10,532 bases of DNA from Spirochaetales bacterium (GCA_031266855.1 JAISAF010000343.1:1-10532), one strand, 5' to 3'. Shown: positions 1-7,289, numbered from the stretch's first letter. Numbers and translations are program-made. The notes: a model not told the origin generated them from the sequence alone.

Positions 1-79
1 CCGCGGCTGTTCCTGCGAAAACGCCGAAACCGTGGAACAAAGATTAATTACCAGGAAAAGAATCCGCGCCATATATGCG

Positions 80-126
80 GCAATTCTCAGTTTCAAAAAA
101 CTATCCTCCAAAATCAGAAAAAACAT
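80..126 (+). repeat. Copy 1 of a ~45-nt intergenic repeat
   Basis: This segment begins with GCAATTCTCAGTTT, then an A-rich stretch, then TATCCTCCAAAATCAGA and an A-rich end reaching ACAT. It matches 8558-8603 almost base for base, with one inserted C, one C/G difference and small differences in the last A-rich part. The first 14 bases also occur inverted at 8788-8801. It lies 25 nt from the TGCGCC end of hairpin repeat copy A. Its role is unknown; it may be one end of a small mobile or formerly mobile element. Confidence 0.7.
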
Positions 127-150
127 TCACACTGGAGAGCGACCGTCTTC

Positions 151-321
151 GGGCGCATTTTTGGCGCTCCGCGCCAAAAACCGGGCTTTCCACTCCAAGT
201 CCTCGGAAGCGCCGATGCGCTTCCTGTGGGCTTTCCGCTACAATCCCTTGCGCGCGCACCAGCGGTGGCCGCGAATTTGCATTCGCAAATTCGCGGCCAG
301 CCAGGATGCATGGACGAGCAG
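151..321 (-). repeat. Modular hairpin repeat, copy A
   Basis: Read on the minus strand, the order is as follows. First comes a module CTGCTCGTCCATGCATCCTGG-like (321-301). Next is a perfect 15-bp-arm hairpin (266-280 with 285-299). A linker with CGCGCAAGGGATTGTAGCGG leads into GAAAGCCCACAGGA (254-222). A hairpin with 8-bp arms GGAAGCGC/GCGCTTCC follows (205-212 with 217-224). A second linker carries GAGGACTTGG and GGAAAGCCCGG. The last hairpin has 10-bp arms (158-167 with 171-180), and the copy ends in TGCGCC. The first linker is identical over 33 nt to copy B at 6102-6134. I classify it as a REP/BIME-like repeat of unknown family. Confidence 0.85.
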
Positions 322-377
322 TCCCCCCCCTCTTGCGCGCCCAGGGTTTTTGTACGGATCACTGCTGCCGGAAAACC

Positions 378-1751
378 TCATTTCCTGAAAAAATAAAATA
401 CATCACTCATGGTAGAAAGTATAATTAAAAGCAAAATAAAAAAGATGCCGACGAACTGGTAGCGGTAAATAAAACGCGGGGCAAGCGCCCTGCCGCGAAG
501 GCCCTCAATTAAAAACAGAAGAATAAGGCCGCCGTCCAGAGCCGGTATCGGAAGGAGATTCATAAAAAACAGGGCCACGCTCAGGAGACTGAGAAAATTC
601 AGAATTGAAGTTACGCCGGATTTGAAATTCCTGCTAAAGCCCTGGGCGGCGACTTCTCCCACAAAATACGTAATGCGCAAGGGACCCGATACAGCCTGTG
701 AGAGATCAATACCGCGGAATAACAGCCCCAGGCTTTTTACGGTCAGCGTCAGTGTCTCAAAGGTTTCCGACACACCCTCGCTCAGGGAACCCAGAACCCC
801 TGTTTCACGGGAGGAATATTCTATGCTTTTGAAAGAAAAGCCTATATCCGGCCTGCCTTCCGCGTTGACGCGCGGTACATAGCGCGTCTGGAAAGTCTGC
901 CCGTTTCTGTCACAGACAAGAGAAAGCGTTTGGGCTGGGGACTCCTGGAGAATGGCATAAAAAAGCCGTGTGTGGGGGAGATCCCTGCCGTTTACGCTCA
1001 GGATGCGATCCCCTTCGGCAAGACCGGCGATAGACGCCGCCGAATCCTTCGCCACTGCCCCGATAAGGGGTTCAACCCAGGCGTACACCCCGATCTTCCC
1101 TGCTCCTGTTTCCTTGTCAAGAAGGGGCGTAACATTCGTTGTGTTTTTTATTCCGTCGCGCGTATATTCGATTTTAAGGCTTTTTTCAGGTTTTAGCGCG
1201 ACGGCGTCCTGTAAATCGCGGTAGGTAAGAACCGGCTCGGAATCTATGGCGGTGATATAGTCGCCCGTTTTCAGCCCCCCCTGCGCGGCGGGAAATATCC
1301 GGCCGGCGGCGGAAGGCGCATAGTCGGATTCAAGGATGATCCGGTTACTGAACGTGTTATACGAAAAACCGATGAACCAGACAAGGCTGAAAGCGCAAAT
1401 CGCAAACACAAAGTTCATTACCGGCCCCGCGACTGCGACAACAATCCTGCGCCAGGGCGAAGCCCCATAAAAGGAACCTTTCGCGGCGGAAATATCCCGG
1501 CTGCCGTTTTCCCAGGCGTCTTTCATTGCCTCATCGCCCTTCATTTTGCAATAGCCACCCAGAGGGAAAAGCGAAAGGCAGTATTCGGTTTCTTTCTTCC
1601 TGAATGAGAATAATTTCTTTCCCCAGCCAATGGAAAATGTTTCGACCTCTATTCCCATAAGTTTCGCGGCGATAAAATGCCCCAACTCGTGAACAAAAAC
1701 CATTACTCCCAAACCCGCCAGACCAAATACTATTTTTACAATCATTGTCAT
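378..1751 (-). CDS. rseP: RseP-type site-2 zinc metalloprotease (RIP, M50 family)
   Basis: An intramembrane zinc protease of the inner membrane. Characterised relatives cut anti-sigma factors or signal-peptide remnants inside the bilayer. The 457-aa product opens with a membrane helix carrying the HELGH metal motif (residues 21-25, catalytic Glu22). A second hydrophobic segment lies near residues 100-130. Two PDZ-like domains follow, each with a GL..GD.I pattern (around GGLKTGDYITAID and IAGLAEGDRILSVNG). The C-terminal membrane part contains NLLPIPALDGG, the third metal-ligand region, then a last helix. Two PDZ domains match the RseP/YaeL arrangement. I chose the ATG at 1751, which shares one base with the dxr stop and has GGGG 8 nt upstream; an in-frame ATG at 1745 is an alternative. 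It is the last gene of the cluster. Its substrate cannot be told from this window. Confidence 0.93.
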   Translation of the reverse strand: MTMIVKIVFGLAGLGVMVFVHELGHFIAAKLMGIEVETFSIGWGKKLFSFRKKETEYCLSLFPLGGYCKMKGDEAMKDAWENGSRDISAAKGSFYGASPWRRIVVAVAGPVMNFVFAICAFSLVWFIGFSYNTFSNRIILESDYAPSAAGRIFPAAQGGLKTGDYITAIDSEPVLTYRDLQDAVALKPEKSLKIEYTRDGIKNTTNVTPLLDKETGAGKIGVYAWVEPLIGAVAKDSAASIAGLAEGDRILSVNGRDLPHTRLFYAILQESPAQTLSLVCDRNGQTFQTRYVPRVNAEGRPDIGFSFKSIEYSSRETGVLGSLSEGVSETFETLTLTVKSLGLLFRGIDLSQAVSGPLRITYFVGEVAAQGFSRNFKSGVTSILNFLSLLSVALFFMNLLPIPALDGGLILLFLIEGLRGRALAPRFIYRYQFVGIFFILLLIILSTMSDVFYFFRK

Positions 1752-2863
1752 CAACAGAACCCCTTTGCTTGCGCGCGCGCCTGCGCGTCTAACTGAAGAA
1801 CATCCTCAACGCTATTATAAGCCGGCCAGTTCTTCGCTTCCAGTGTGCGGGAAACAATATCAGGAATGCCGGTAAAGGGAAGCGTCCCGCAAATAAACGC
1901 CTGTACCGCTATTTCATTTGCCGCGTTGTAGACAAGCGGCCAGGGACCCTTCTGTTTCAGGCATGTGTAGGCCAGGTCCAGCATCGGAAACCTTTGCGTA
2001 TCAGGAGCGGTAAAACTTAAACTCATTCCCGCCAGAGTGAATTTCCCCGGCGCCCAGCTACAGTTCTCCGGCCAGCTAAGGGCGTTCAGAATAGGAACCC
2101 GCATGTCCGGTTTGCCGATTTGTGCGTACTGCATACCGTCGCGGGTCTCGATAAGCGAATGCACATAACTTTGCGGATGAATCAGTACGTGTATATTTTC
2201 CGGCGCAAGCTGAAAAAGATGATGAGCCTCAATAACCTCAAGCCCCTTGTTCGCGAGCGTGGCCGAATCAATGGTAATTTTCCTGCCCATGTTCCAGGTA
2301 GGATGCTTAAGAGCGTCCTGCACACTCACCGCGGAAAGTTTTTCCTTTGGCATATCGCGGAACGGGCCGCCCGAAGCAGTCAGAATAAGGGATTCTACCA
2401 TATCCTTCCCGAAAGCCTGTATCATTTGAAACACCGCCGAATGTTCGGAATCAACGGGAATAATCGCGGCCCCGTGGCGCCGCGCGAGTTCCCTGACAAG
2501 GCTTCCCGCCATGACCAGCGTTTCCTTGTTCGCCAGAGCGAGTGTTTTCCCCGATTCGATAGCCGCGACCGAAGGCAGAAACCCCGCGGCGCCCGATATG
2601 CCGTTTACCACATAGTCCGCTTCTGTTTCCCGAATCATCCGTACAAGCCCCGCCTTTCCGTCAAAGCCGGAAGTCCCCGCCTCCGGAGCCGACGAACAGG
2701 CAAGGCTGTGTACCCCGAATTCCCCGGCGAGCCGCAGAAGTTCGTCTTTCCGGGAATGACAGGAAAGAGCCGCAACCCGGAACCTTTCAGGATAGGATCG
2801 GATAATGTCCAGCGTACTTTTCCCAATTGATCCTGTGGCGCCCAGAACAATGATCTTTTTCAG
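1751..2863 (-). CDS. dxr: 1-deoxy-D-xylulose 5-phosphate reductoisomerase
   Basis: This enzyme converts DXP to 2-C-methyl-D-erythritol 4-phosphate with NADPH, the committed step of the MEP isoprenoid pathway. The 370-aa product has the nucleotide-binding GATGSIG near residues 8-14, ALANKETLVMAG, the metal/substrate motif PVDSEH (Asp138, Glu140), TASGGPFRD, HPTWNMGRKITIDSATLANK, HPQSYVHSLIE and NAANEIAVQAF. The length is normal for the family. The protein homology begins exactly at LKKIIVLGATGSIG, and no ATG, GTG or TTG is in frame there. The best start is a CTG at 2863-2861, which overlaps the cdsA stop as CTGA, with GGAGG 9 nt upstream. In-frame sequence further up belongs to cdsA in another frame. 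It sits beside uppS, which uses isoprenoid precursors. Confidence 0.93.
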   Translation of the reverse strand: MKKIIVLGATGSIGKSTLDIIRSYPERFRVAALSCHSRKDELLRLAGEFGVHSLACSSAPEAGTSGFDGKAGLVRMIRETEADYVVNGISGAAGFLPSVAAIESGKTLALANKETLVMAGSLVRELARRHGAAIIPVDSEHSAVFQMIQAFGKDMVESLILTASGGPFRDMPKEKLSAVSVQDALKHPTWNMGRKITIDSATLANKGLEVIEAHHLFQLAPENIHVLIHPQSYVHSLIETRDGMQYAQIGKPDMRVPILNALSWPENCSWAPGKFTLAGMSLSFTAPDTQRFPMLDLAYTCLKQKGPWPLVYNAANEIAVQAFICGTLPFTGIPDIVSRTLEAKNWPAYNSVEDVLQLDAQARAQAKGFC

Positions 2864-3717
2864 AGAGGCGATCCTCCAGACAGGAAGGTGAAAAGATAAA
2901 AGAAAACCGGCGCGTTGAATAAAGGCGAATCTATTGAATCCAATAGCCCGCCGCGGCCTGGAATCAGATTCCCGGAATCCTTGACACCCCCGGAACGCTT
3001 GAGGACGGACTCGGCAAGATCTCCCAGAATTGTTGAAATACCCAGCGCGGTTCCCAGAAGAGCCGCCCCCGGCAGGCTTAGCGGAAAATATTCGTGCCAC
3101 ACAGCCGCGCAGACCATAGTAACAAGGATACTGGCCAGAAAGCCCCCAATAAAACCTACCAGGCTCTTGTTAGGACTAACCGCGAGAATATTTTTCGTGT
3201 TTTCCCCCCACAGAACGCCTGTCAGCCAGGCAAGGGAATCGTTTAAATATGTCGCCGCGACAAAAATCATGAAAACAATCCCGGCATGCGGAAGTTCCGT
3301 CAAACGGATAATATATATCCCGAAAAGGCCCGGATACAGCAAAATAAAAAAATACGCGCCCAGCCGGGGAAGACATTGCCGGAAATCCTCTTCGTTCTTA
3401 TGAAAAATTTCACGGGCCAGAAGAAAAATCGCCGCGAAAATATAAAAATAAACCGGATAACGCGCCGGAATAATTTCCCACAGGCTTATATAGCATAAAG
3501 CGGGAGGCGCCGCCCCCAGAATAAAGGTAACAGGCCGCGATACGAAGACCCCCTGATGCCTGAATATCCCCCCCGCTTCCAGGGCGCCGATACCCATTAC
3601 CAGAATAGCCAGGCAGTTGACAGCCGCGTAATGCCCCTGGGGAAGAAAAAGGATTATACCCGCAAGCGCGGGAAGAGCCACAAGAAAAAGGGAAACACGC
3701 TTATAAACGTTTTTCAC
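2860..3717 (-). CDS. cdsA: Phosphatidate cytidylyltransferase (CDP-diglyceride synthase)
   Basis: An integral membrane enzyme that makes CDP-diacylglycerol from phosphatidate and CTP, the branch point of phospholipid synthesis. The 285-aa product is hydrophobic throughout, with about seven or eight candidate membrane segments. Near the C-terminus it carries the family signature in the form SVLKRSGGVKDSGNLIPGRG followed by GLLDSID. The usual His of HGG is Arg here and the usual Arg of DRID is Ser; the Lys, Asp and Gly positions remain. The start is GTG at 3717, in the arrangement GTGTGA overlapping the uppS stop by 4 nt. No strong ribosome binding site is seen, which fits translational coupling. 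The longer frame extending up to 3840 only reads through uppS out of frame. Confidence 0.92.
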   Translation of the reverse strand: MKNVYKRVSLFLVALPALAGIILFLPQGHYAAVNCLAILVMGIGALEAGGIFRHQGVFVSRPVTFILGAAPPALCYISLWEIIPARYPVYFYIFAAIFLLAREIFHKNEEDFRQCLPRLGAYFFILLYPGLFGIYIIRLTELPHAGIVFMIFVAATYLNDSLAWLTGVLWGENTKNILAVSPNKSLVGFIGGFLASILVTMVCAAVWHEYFPLSLPGAALLGTALGISTILGDLAESVLKRSGGVKDSGNLIPGRGGLLDSIDSPLFNAPVFFYLFTFLSGGSPL

Positions 3718-4451
3718 ACTACACCACCGTATTTTCGCACTCTGTTCTGATACTCGGCAAGCGCCGCGTATAAATCCCCGCTGTCCCAGTCCGGCCACAG
3801 TTTTTCGGAAAAATAGTATTCCGCGTATGCGCCTTCCCAAATAAGGAAATTACTTATCCGGGTTTCCCCCGCGCTGCGGATAATTAAATCCGGGTCCGGA
3901 ATATCAGGATTATCCATATTGGAGGAAAGCGCCTCTTCCGTAAGAGCCGCGGGAGTGTCGTCCTCCCCCCGCGCCAGCATCCACCGGCGTACTGCCCGAA
4001 CAATTTCATCGCGGCCCCCGTAGTTCAAAGCTAGATTTACCGTCAGCCGCCTGAAATTTTTTGTATCATCAATCGCCAGCAGTATATCCTCCCGCACGGT
4101 TTTGGAAAGACCATCCATATCGCCCGCGTAGCGCAGCCGGATACCGTTTTCCTTGTAAAACTCGTACTCTTTCCGCAAATGCTGGTGAACCAGCCCCATT
4201 AGAAAAGAAACTTCTTCCTGAGTCCGTTTCCAGTTTTCCGTGGAAAAGGTGTAAAGCGACAAATAGGGAATGCCGATCTCCGCCGCCGCGCGGACAACTC
4301 TTTTTGAAGCCTGCAAGCCCTCCCTATGACCTTCGGAACGGTTTTGATTACGCGCACGCGCCCACCTGCCGTTCCCGTCCATGATGATACCCACATGGAC
4401 AGGCAGTTTTTCTGGATTGACCGGTATGCCATCATTGGATTCATGGACCAT
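3714..4451 (-). CDS. uppS: Undecaprenyl diphosphate synthase (cis-prenyltransferase)
   Basis: This enzyme adds isopentenyl units to farnesyl diphosphate to make the C55 carrier lipid for peptidoglycan and other envelope polymers. The 245-aa product has the catalytic GIIMDGNGRWA motif (Asp25), the segment SLYTFSTENWKR, NLALNYGGRDEI, and the C-terminal RSAGETRISNFLIWEGAYAE followed by YYFSEKLWPD. Together these define the cis-prenyltransferase family, and the length is typical. I chose the ATG at 4451, 2 nt after the frr stop, with GGAAG 7 nt upstream. A TTG at 4457 overlapping the frr stop is possible but adds only two residues. It overlaps cdsA by 4 nt and is co-oriented with dxr, which supplies the precursor pathway. 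Confidence 0.96.
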   Translation of the reverse strand: MVHESNDGIPVNPEKLPVHVGIIMDGNGRWARARNQNRSEGHREGLQASKRVVRAAAEIGIPYLSLYTFSTENWKRTQEEVSFLMGLVHQHLRKEYEFYKENGIRLRYAGDMDGLSKTVREDILLAIDDTKNFRRLTVNLALNYGGRDEIVRAVRRWMLARGEDDTPAALTEEALSSNMDNPDIPDPDLIIRSAGETRISNFLIWEGAYAEYYFSEKLWPDWDSGDLYAALAEYQNRVRKYGGVV

Positions 4452-4453
4452 TA

Positions 4454-5008
4454 TCAAACTTCCATGATTTCTTTTTCTTTTGCTTCCAGCTCTTTGCCGA
4501 TTTCAGCAATATATTTATCCGTCAGTTTCTGAATCTCCTCGCCGGTTTTCTTTTCCTCATCTTCGCTCAAGTCGCCGTTTTTCAAAGCCTTTTTCAACTC
4601 GTCATTGGCATCCCTGCGGATATTGCGGATAGCCACACGGCTCTGTTCCGCCGCGTTCCTGCTGACCTTGACAAGTTCCTTCCGCCGTTCCTCCGTAAGA
4701 GGAGGAATATTGATGCGTATGATTTTTCCGTCGTTTGAAGGATTCAGGGAAAGCTCCGACATCTGAATCGCCTTTTCGATCTCCCCAAGCAGGGCCTTGT
4801 CCCAGGGCTGGATGACGATAAGACGCGCCTCCGGGACGGATATACTCGCCGCCTGGTTCAAAGGAGTTTTTTGCCCATAGTAATCTATCCGGATCCTGTC
4901 AAAAATCGCGGCGGAAGCCCTGCCCGTCCGCAGACCATTAAACTCATCCTGGAGCGACTTAATGGTTTTTTTCATTCTTTCTTCTGTTTGGGCTTTTATA
5001 TTAATCAT
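4454..5008 (-). CDS. frr: Ribosome recycling factor
   Basis: RRF splits the post-termination ribosome together with EF-G. The 184-aa product has the standard length and the family pattern: an N-terminal helix with LQDEFNGLRTGRASAAIFDR, the beta domain with TPLNQAASISVPEARLIVIQ then PWDK, SNDGKIIRINIPPLTEERRK, and long basic and acidic C-terminal helices (NIRRDANDELKKALKNGDLS then EDE). The start ATG at 5008 has AAGGAAG a few bases upstream. It is preceded by a terminator-like hairpin and a possible promoter, so it may head a transcript running to rseP. Its stop lies 2 nt before the uppS ATG. Confidence 0.97.
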   Translation of the reverse strand: MINIKAQTEERMKKTIKSLQDEFNGLRTGRASAAIFDRIRIDYYGQKTPLNQAASISVPEARLIVIQPWDKALLGEIEKAIQMSELSLNPSNDGKIIRINIPPLTEERRKELVKVSRNAAEQSRVAIRNIRRDANDELKKALKNGDLSEDEEKKTGEEIQKLTDKYIAEIGKELEAKEKEIMEV

Positions 5009-5045
5009 ACTTCTTCCTTAAAAAAACGAAATTACACAACAAAAT

Positions 5046-5074
5046 AGTATACGCCCGGCACGCCGCACATGAAA
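5046..5074 (-). promoter_or_regulatory. Possible promoter for frr and downstream genes
   Basis: On the minus strand a -10-like TATACT (5051-5046) is preceded at 17 bp by TTTCAT (5074-5069), a poor -35. It would start transcription about 30 nt before the frr ATG, just after the hairpin at 5078-5095. The position is sensible, but the -35 match is weak and partly overlaps the hairpin's T-rich tail. Confidence 0.35.
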
Positions 5075-5095
5075 AGACCGCCGCGAAAGCGGCGG
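5071..5095 (-). terminator. Terminator-like hairpin after tsf
   Basis: On the minus strand, CCGCCGC (5095-5089), a TTTC loop and GCGGCGG (5084-5078) form a 7-bp all-GC stem, followed by TCTTTTC. It sits 19 nt past the tsf stop. The U-tract is short and interrupted, so termination may be partial and allow some read-through into frr. Confidence 0.6.
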
Positions 5096-5113
5096 CTCCT
5101 CCCGCGCGGGCAG

Positions 5114-5959
5114 CTATTTTATATCTTCCCCGACCCGGTAGTAGACATAGGCCTCAATCGAAAGCGCCGCCCCCGCCTGCTTTCCCACATCCGATAGAAC
5201 CTGTTGTACGCTTTTTTTATCATCTTTCACGAAAGGCTGTTCAAGCAGACACACCTCCGCCAGATGTTTTTTCATTTTTCCCTTCACAATACCCGCAAGC
5301 ACGTTGGCGGGCTTGCCAAGGTTTTCCGCCTGTTTGGTAAAAATCTCTTCCTGTTCCTTCATATATGCCGCGTCAGCATCCTTCTCCGCAAGGAAAAGGG
5401 GATTGCTTGCCGCGATATGCAGCGCGCAGTCACCAATAAAGGTTTTTACCGCCTCATCCCGCAGGGCTTCCGTCTTATCCGCCGACACCTGAACCAGAAC
5501 GCCGATGCGCCCATCGTGAATATAATCAGCAACGATACTGTTCGCGCCATTATATTCAAGCGTCCGTGCCCGCCGCAGCGCCATATTTTCCTTTATCGTA
5601 GCCACAAGCTCCTTTACCCTGTCCGCCAGTTCCGGCGCATCGGGACTTTTTCCTTCGGCCGCGATGGAGTTTACGATATCATCTCCCAGCTTGATAAAGC
5701 CGGCATTGCGCGCCACGAAGTCCGTCTCGCAGGACAGCTCCGCGATAGCCGCCCGGCCCGGGCATACTTTCGTAAAAATGCGGCCTTCGTTGGTCGCGCG
5801 TCCGGAACGCTGCGCCGCCGCCGCCAGTCCCTGCTCTTTCAGGATTTTCACAGCCCTGGCGAAATCGCCTTCCGCCTGGGTAAGAGCCTTCTTGCAGTCC
5901 ATCATACCCGCGCCTGTTTTTTCGCGCAGGTTTTTTACATCTTCCGCTTTTATTTCCAC
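5114..5959 (-). CDS. tsf: Translation elongation factor Ts
   Basis: EF-Ts exchanges GDP for GTP on EF-Tu. The 281-aa product has the N-terminal UBA-like segment IKAEDVKNLREKTGAGMMDC then KKAL, the Tu-contacting SCETDFVARN motif, and two coiled core repeats ending in ALSIEAYVYYRVGEDIK. The length fits the family. The start is GTG at 5959 with AAGGAG 6 nt upstream. It follows rpsB, its usual partner, but a 368-nt gap holding repeat copy B separates them. A weak promoter candidate (TTGATA at 6006-6001, then TGTTAA 17 nt on) lies in that gap, so tsf may be partly independent of rpsB. Confidence 0.97.
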   Translation of the reverse strand: MEIKAEDVKNLREKTGAGMMDCKKALTQAEGDFARAVKILKEQGLAAAAQRSGRATNEGRIFTKVCPGRAAIAELSCETDFVARNAGFIKLGDDIVNSIAAEGKSPDAPELADRVKELVATIKENMALRRARTLEYNGANSIVADYIHDGRIGVLVQVSADKTEALRDEAVKTFIGDCALHIAASNPLFLAEKDADAAYMKEQEEIFTKQAENLGKPANVLAGIVKGKMKKHLAEVCLLEQPFVKDDKKSVQQVLSDVGKQAGAALSIEAYVYYRVGEDIK

Positions 5960-6327
5960 GGTTGTCTCCTTATGAATTTAACAAAATAAAGTTTTACGGC
6001 TATCAAATTTACTCCGCACTATGGTACTTTCCGGTTTTTTAGCGAATCCTGTTTACGGGGAAGCGTTAGGCGCATTTGCGGAACGCAAATGCGCCTAACG
6101 CCGCGCAAGGGATTGTAGCGGAAAGCCCACAGGATTTGCATTGGCTGGTCGCAATTTTGCTTTCGCAAAATCGCTGCTCGCCCATGCATCCTGGGCAAAT
6201 CCGAGGACTTGGAGCGGAAAGCCCGGTTTTTTTGCCCGGCCGCGGGCAAAAAAATGCGCCCAAATTTTTCCATGGCGGAATAAACCGCCGTAGACAAATA
6301 AAGTTTTTAATTCCGGCGGGCAGCGCA
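5960..6327. other. rpsB-tsf intergenic gap
   Basis: No gene is seen in this 368-nt gap. About 200 nt of it (6063-6260) is hairpin repeat copy B. The rest contains a short hairpin just upstream of the repeat in transcription terms (GGCGG and CCGCC around 6273-6290) and the weak TTGATA/TGTTAA promoter candidate upstream of tsf. Frames reading through the repeat are open on both strands, but their translations match no known family. Confidence 0.6.
6063..6260 (+). repeat. Modular hairpin repeat, copy B, with nested cassette
   Basis: The order on the plus strand is as follows. A perfect 18-bp-arm hairpin opens it (GCGTTAGGCGCATTTGCG at 6063-6080, loop GAA, partner 6084-6101). The first linker is 6102-6134, with GCGGAAAGCCC. 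The middle hairpin has arms GGATTTGC (6132-6139) and GCAAATCC (6195-6202), and its loop contains another hairpin (6151-6160 with 6165-6174, one mismatch) and a CATGCATCCTGG module shared with copy A. The second linker follows (GAGGACTTGGAGCGG then AAAGCCCGG). The last hairpin has 12-bp arms (6227-6238 with 6243-6254), and the copy ends in TGCGCC. It lies inside the rpsB-tsf transcription unit, antisense to its direction. Confidence 0.88.
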
Positions 6328-7260
6328 TCATTCTTCGTACAGCTTGTCTTCATCGATACCCGTGGCAGCCGTCTCGTCTTCCTCCGCGGGGCTGGCGTCC
6401 TTTTTCTCGTCGGCGGGCGTATAATTGGAATAGTCTTCCGCGGTGAACCCGGAGGCGCCCTCATCGGGAGCGCTGATAGTCGAAGTTTCCACTTCCTCGT
6501 CCTCGGGACGGCTGAACTCCTTTTCGGGCTGCTGGGTGTCAATATCCTCCTGGCAGGAATCGATAACTTCAAGACCGATTTTATTGTCGGCCTCGATGAC
6601 CGCGTTGGAAATAATCTGTGTAAAAAGAGTAATCGCCCTGATGGCGTCGTCGTTGCCCGGAATCGGGTAGGTAATGCCCTGGGGATTGCAGTTTGTGTCA
6701 ACAACCGCGACGATCGGAATCCCCATCCGGCCCGCTTCCGCCACAGCGATGGCTTCCTTGCGGGTATCAATAATGAAAAGGACTCCCGGCAGCTCCTTCA
6801 TATCCTTGATGCCGCCCAGATTTTTTTCAAGTTTTGACTTTTCCTTTAACAGAGCGGCAATTTCTTTTTTCGTCATGCCTTCAAAACTGCCGTCGACTTC
6901 CATTTTTTCCAGTTTTTTCAGCCGAAGCAGGGATTTTTTTATTGTGCTGAAATTGGTAAGCATGCCGCCAAGCCAGCGGTTATTAACATAATACATTCCG
7001 CAGCGCTCGGCTTCCCGCTGGATAGCCATCTGCGCCTGTTTTTTTGTCCCAATAAAAAGAACTGACTTGTTTTCAAGTACGGTCTTTCGCACGACCTCAT
7101 AGGATTCCTTGATAGCAGTGATGGTTTTCTGCAAATCAATGATATGGATACCATTACGTTCCGCGAAAATGTATTTTTTCATCCGCGGATCCCACCGTTT
7201 TGTCTGGTGCCCAAAATGCACGCCTGACTCCAGCAAATTTTTCATCGTCACAACAGCCAA
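6328..7260 (-). CDS. rpsB: 30S ribosomal protein S2
   Basis: S2 is a structural protein of the small subunit, needed for S1 binding. The 310-aa product begins AVVTMKNLLESGVHFGHQTK after the start residue. It continues with RWDPRMKKYIFAERNGIHII, then DLQKT, NRWLGGMLTNFSTIKKSL, GVLFIIDTRKEAIAVAEA and the conserved end PGNDDAIRAITLFTQIISNA. The last ~80 residues form a strongly acidic, low-complexity tail rich in Glu, Asp, Ser, Pro and Thr, beyond the usual bacterial length of about 240-260; treponemal S2 proteins are also long. The start is a TTG at 7260, chosen because AGGAGG stands 5 nt upstream and homology begins there. The upstream in-frame GTG near 7335 lies before that ribosome binding site. 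Confidence 0.96.
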   Translation of the reverse strand: MAVVTMKNLLESGVHFGHQTKRWDPRMKKYIFAERNGIHIIDLQKTITAIKESYEVVRKTVLENKSVLFIGTKKQAQMAIQREAERCGMYYVNNRWLGGMLTNFSTIKKSLLRLKKLEKMEVDGSFEGMTKKEIAALLKEKSKLEKNLGGIKDMKELPGVLFIIDTRKEAIAVAEAGRMGIPIVAVVDTNCNPQGITYPIPGNDDAIRAITLFTQIISNAVIEADNKIGLEVIDSCQEDIDTQQPEKEFSRPEDEEVETSTISAPDEGASGFTAEDYSNYTPADEKKDASPAEEDETAATGIDEDKLYEE

Positions 7261-7265
7261 AATAG

Positions 7266-7271
7266 CCTCCT
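7266..7271 (-). promoter_or_regulatory. Ribosome binding site fixing the TTG start of rpsB
   Basis: AGGAGG on the minus strand, 5 nt before TTG (7260-7258). It is the best Shine-Dalgarno sequence in the window, and it decides between this TTG and the longer frame. Confidence 0.8.
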
Positions 7272-7289
7272 CAAAGAAAGATAGCCCTT

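Larger units (their letters stand above)
1..377. other. Gene-free left flank downstream of rseP
   Basis: No recognisable gene lies in this stretch. It holds one copy of a ~45-nt repeat (about 80-126) and hairpin repeat copy A (151-321). Several frames are open across the region on both strands, but the translations come from the repeat and resemble no family I know. A run of eight C residues lies at 323-330. I see no convincing intrinsic terminator for the rseP operon: the strongest hairpin (158-180) is preceded by T and followed by A on both strands, the wrong polarity. Confidence 0.6.

Noticed and set aside
158..180. Hairpins with T and A tracts in copies A, B (6227-6254) and C (8465-8492) as bidirectional terminators
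   Set aside because: The order is T-tract, stem, A-tract on both strands. An intrinsic terminator needs the T-tract after the stem. Here T and A simply extend the stem.
323..330. Run of eight C residues as a phase-variation tract
   Set aside because: It lies in a gene-free repeat region downstream of rseP, with no frame or promoter that its length could switch.
2120..2830. Plus-strand open frame of 236 codons
   Set aside because: It is antisense to dxr, which has full-length homology and all motifs; the translation is basic and resembles no family.
5204..5989. Plus-strand open frame of 261 codons
   Set aside because: It is the antisense shadow of tsf and has no recognisable product.
6076..6837. 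Plus-strand open frame of 253 codons
   Set aside because: It runs through repeat B and antisense to rpsB, with no known motifs.
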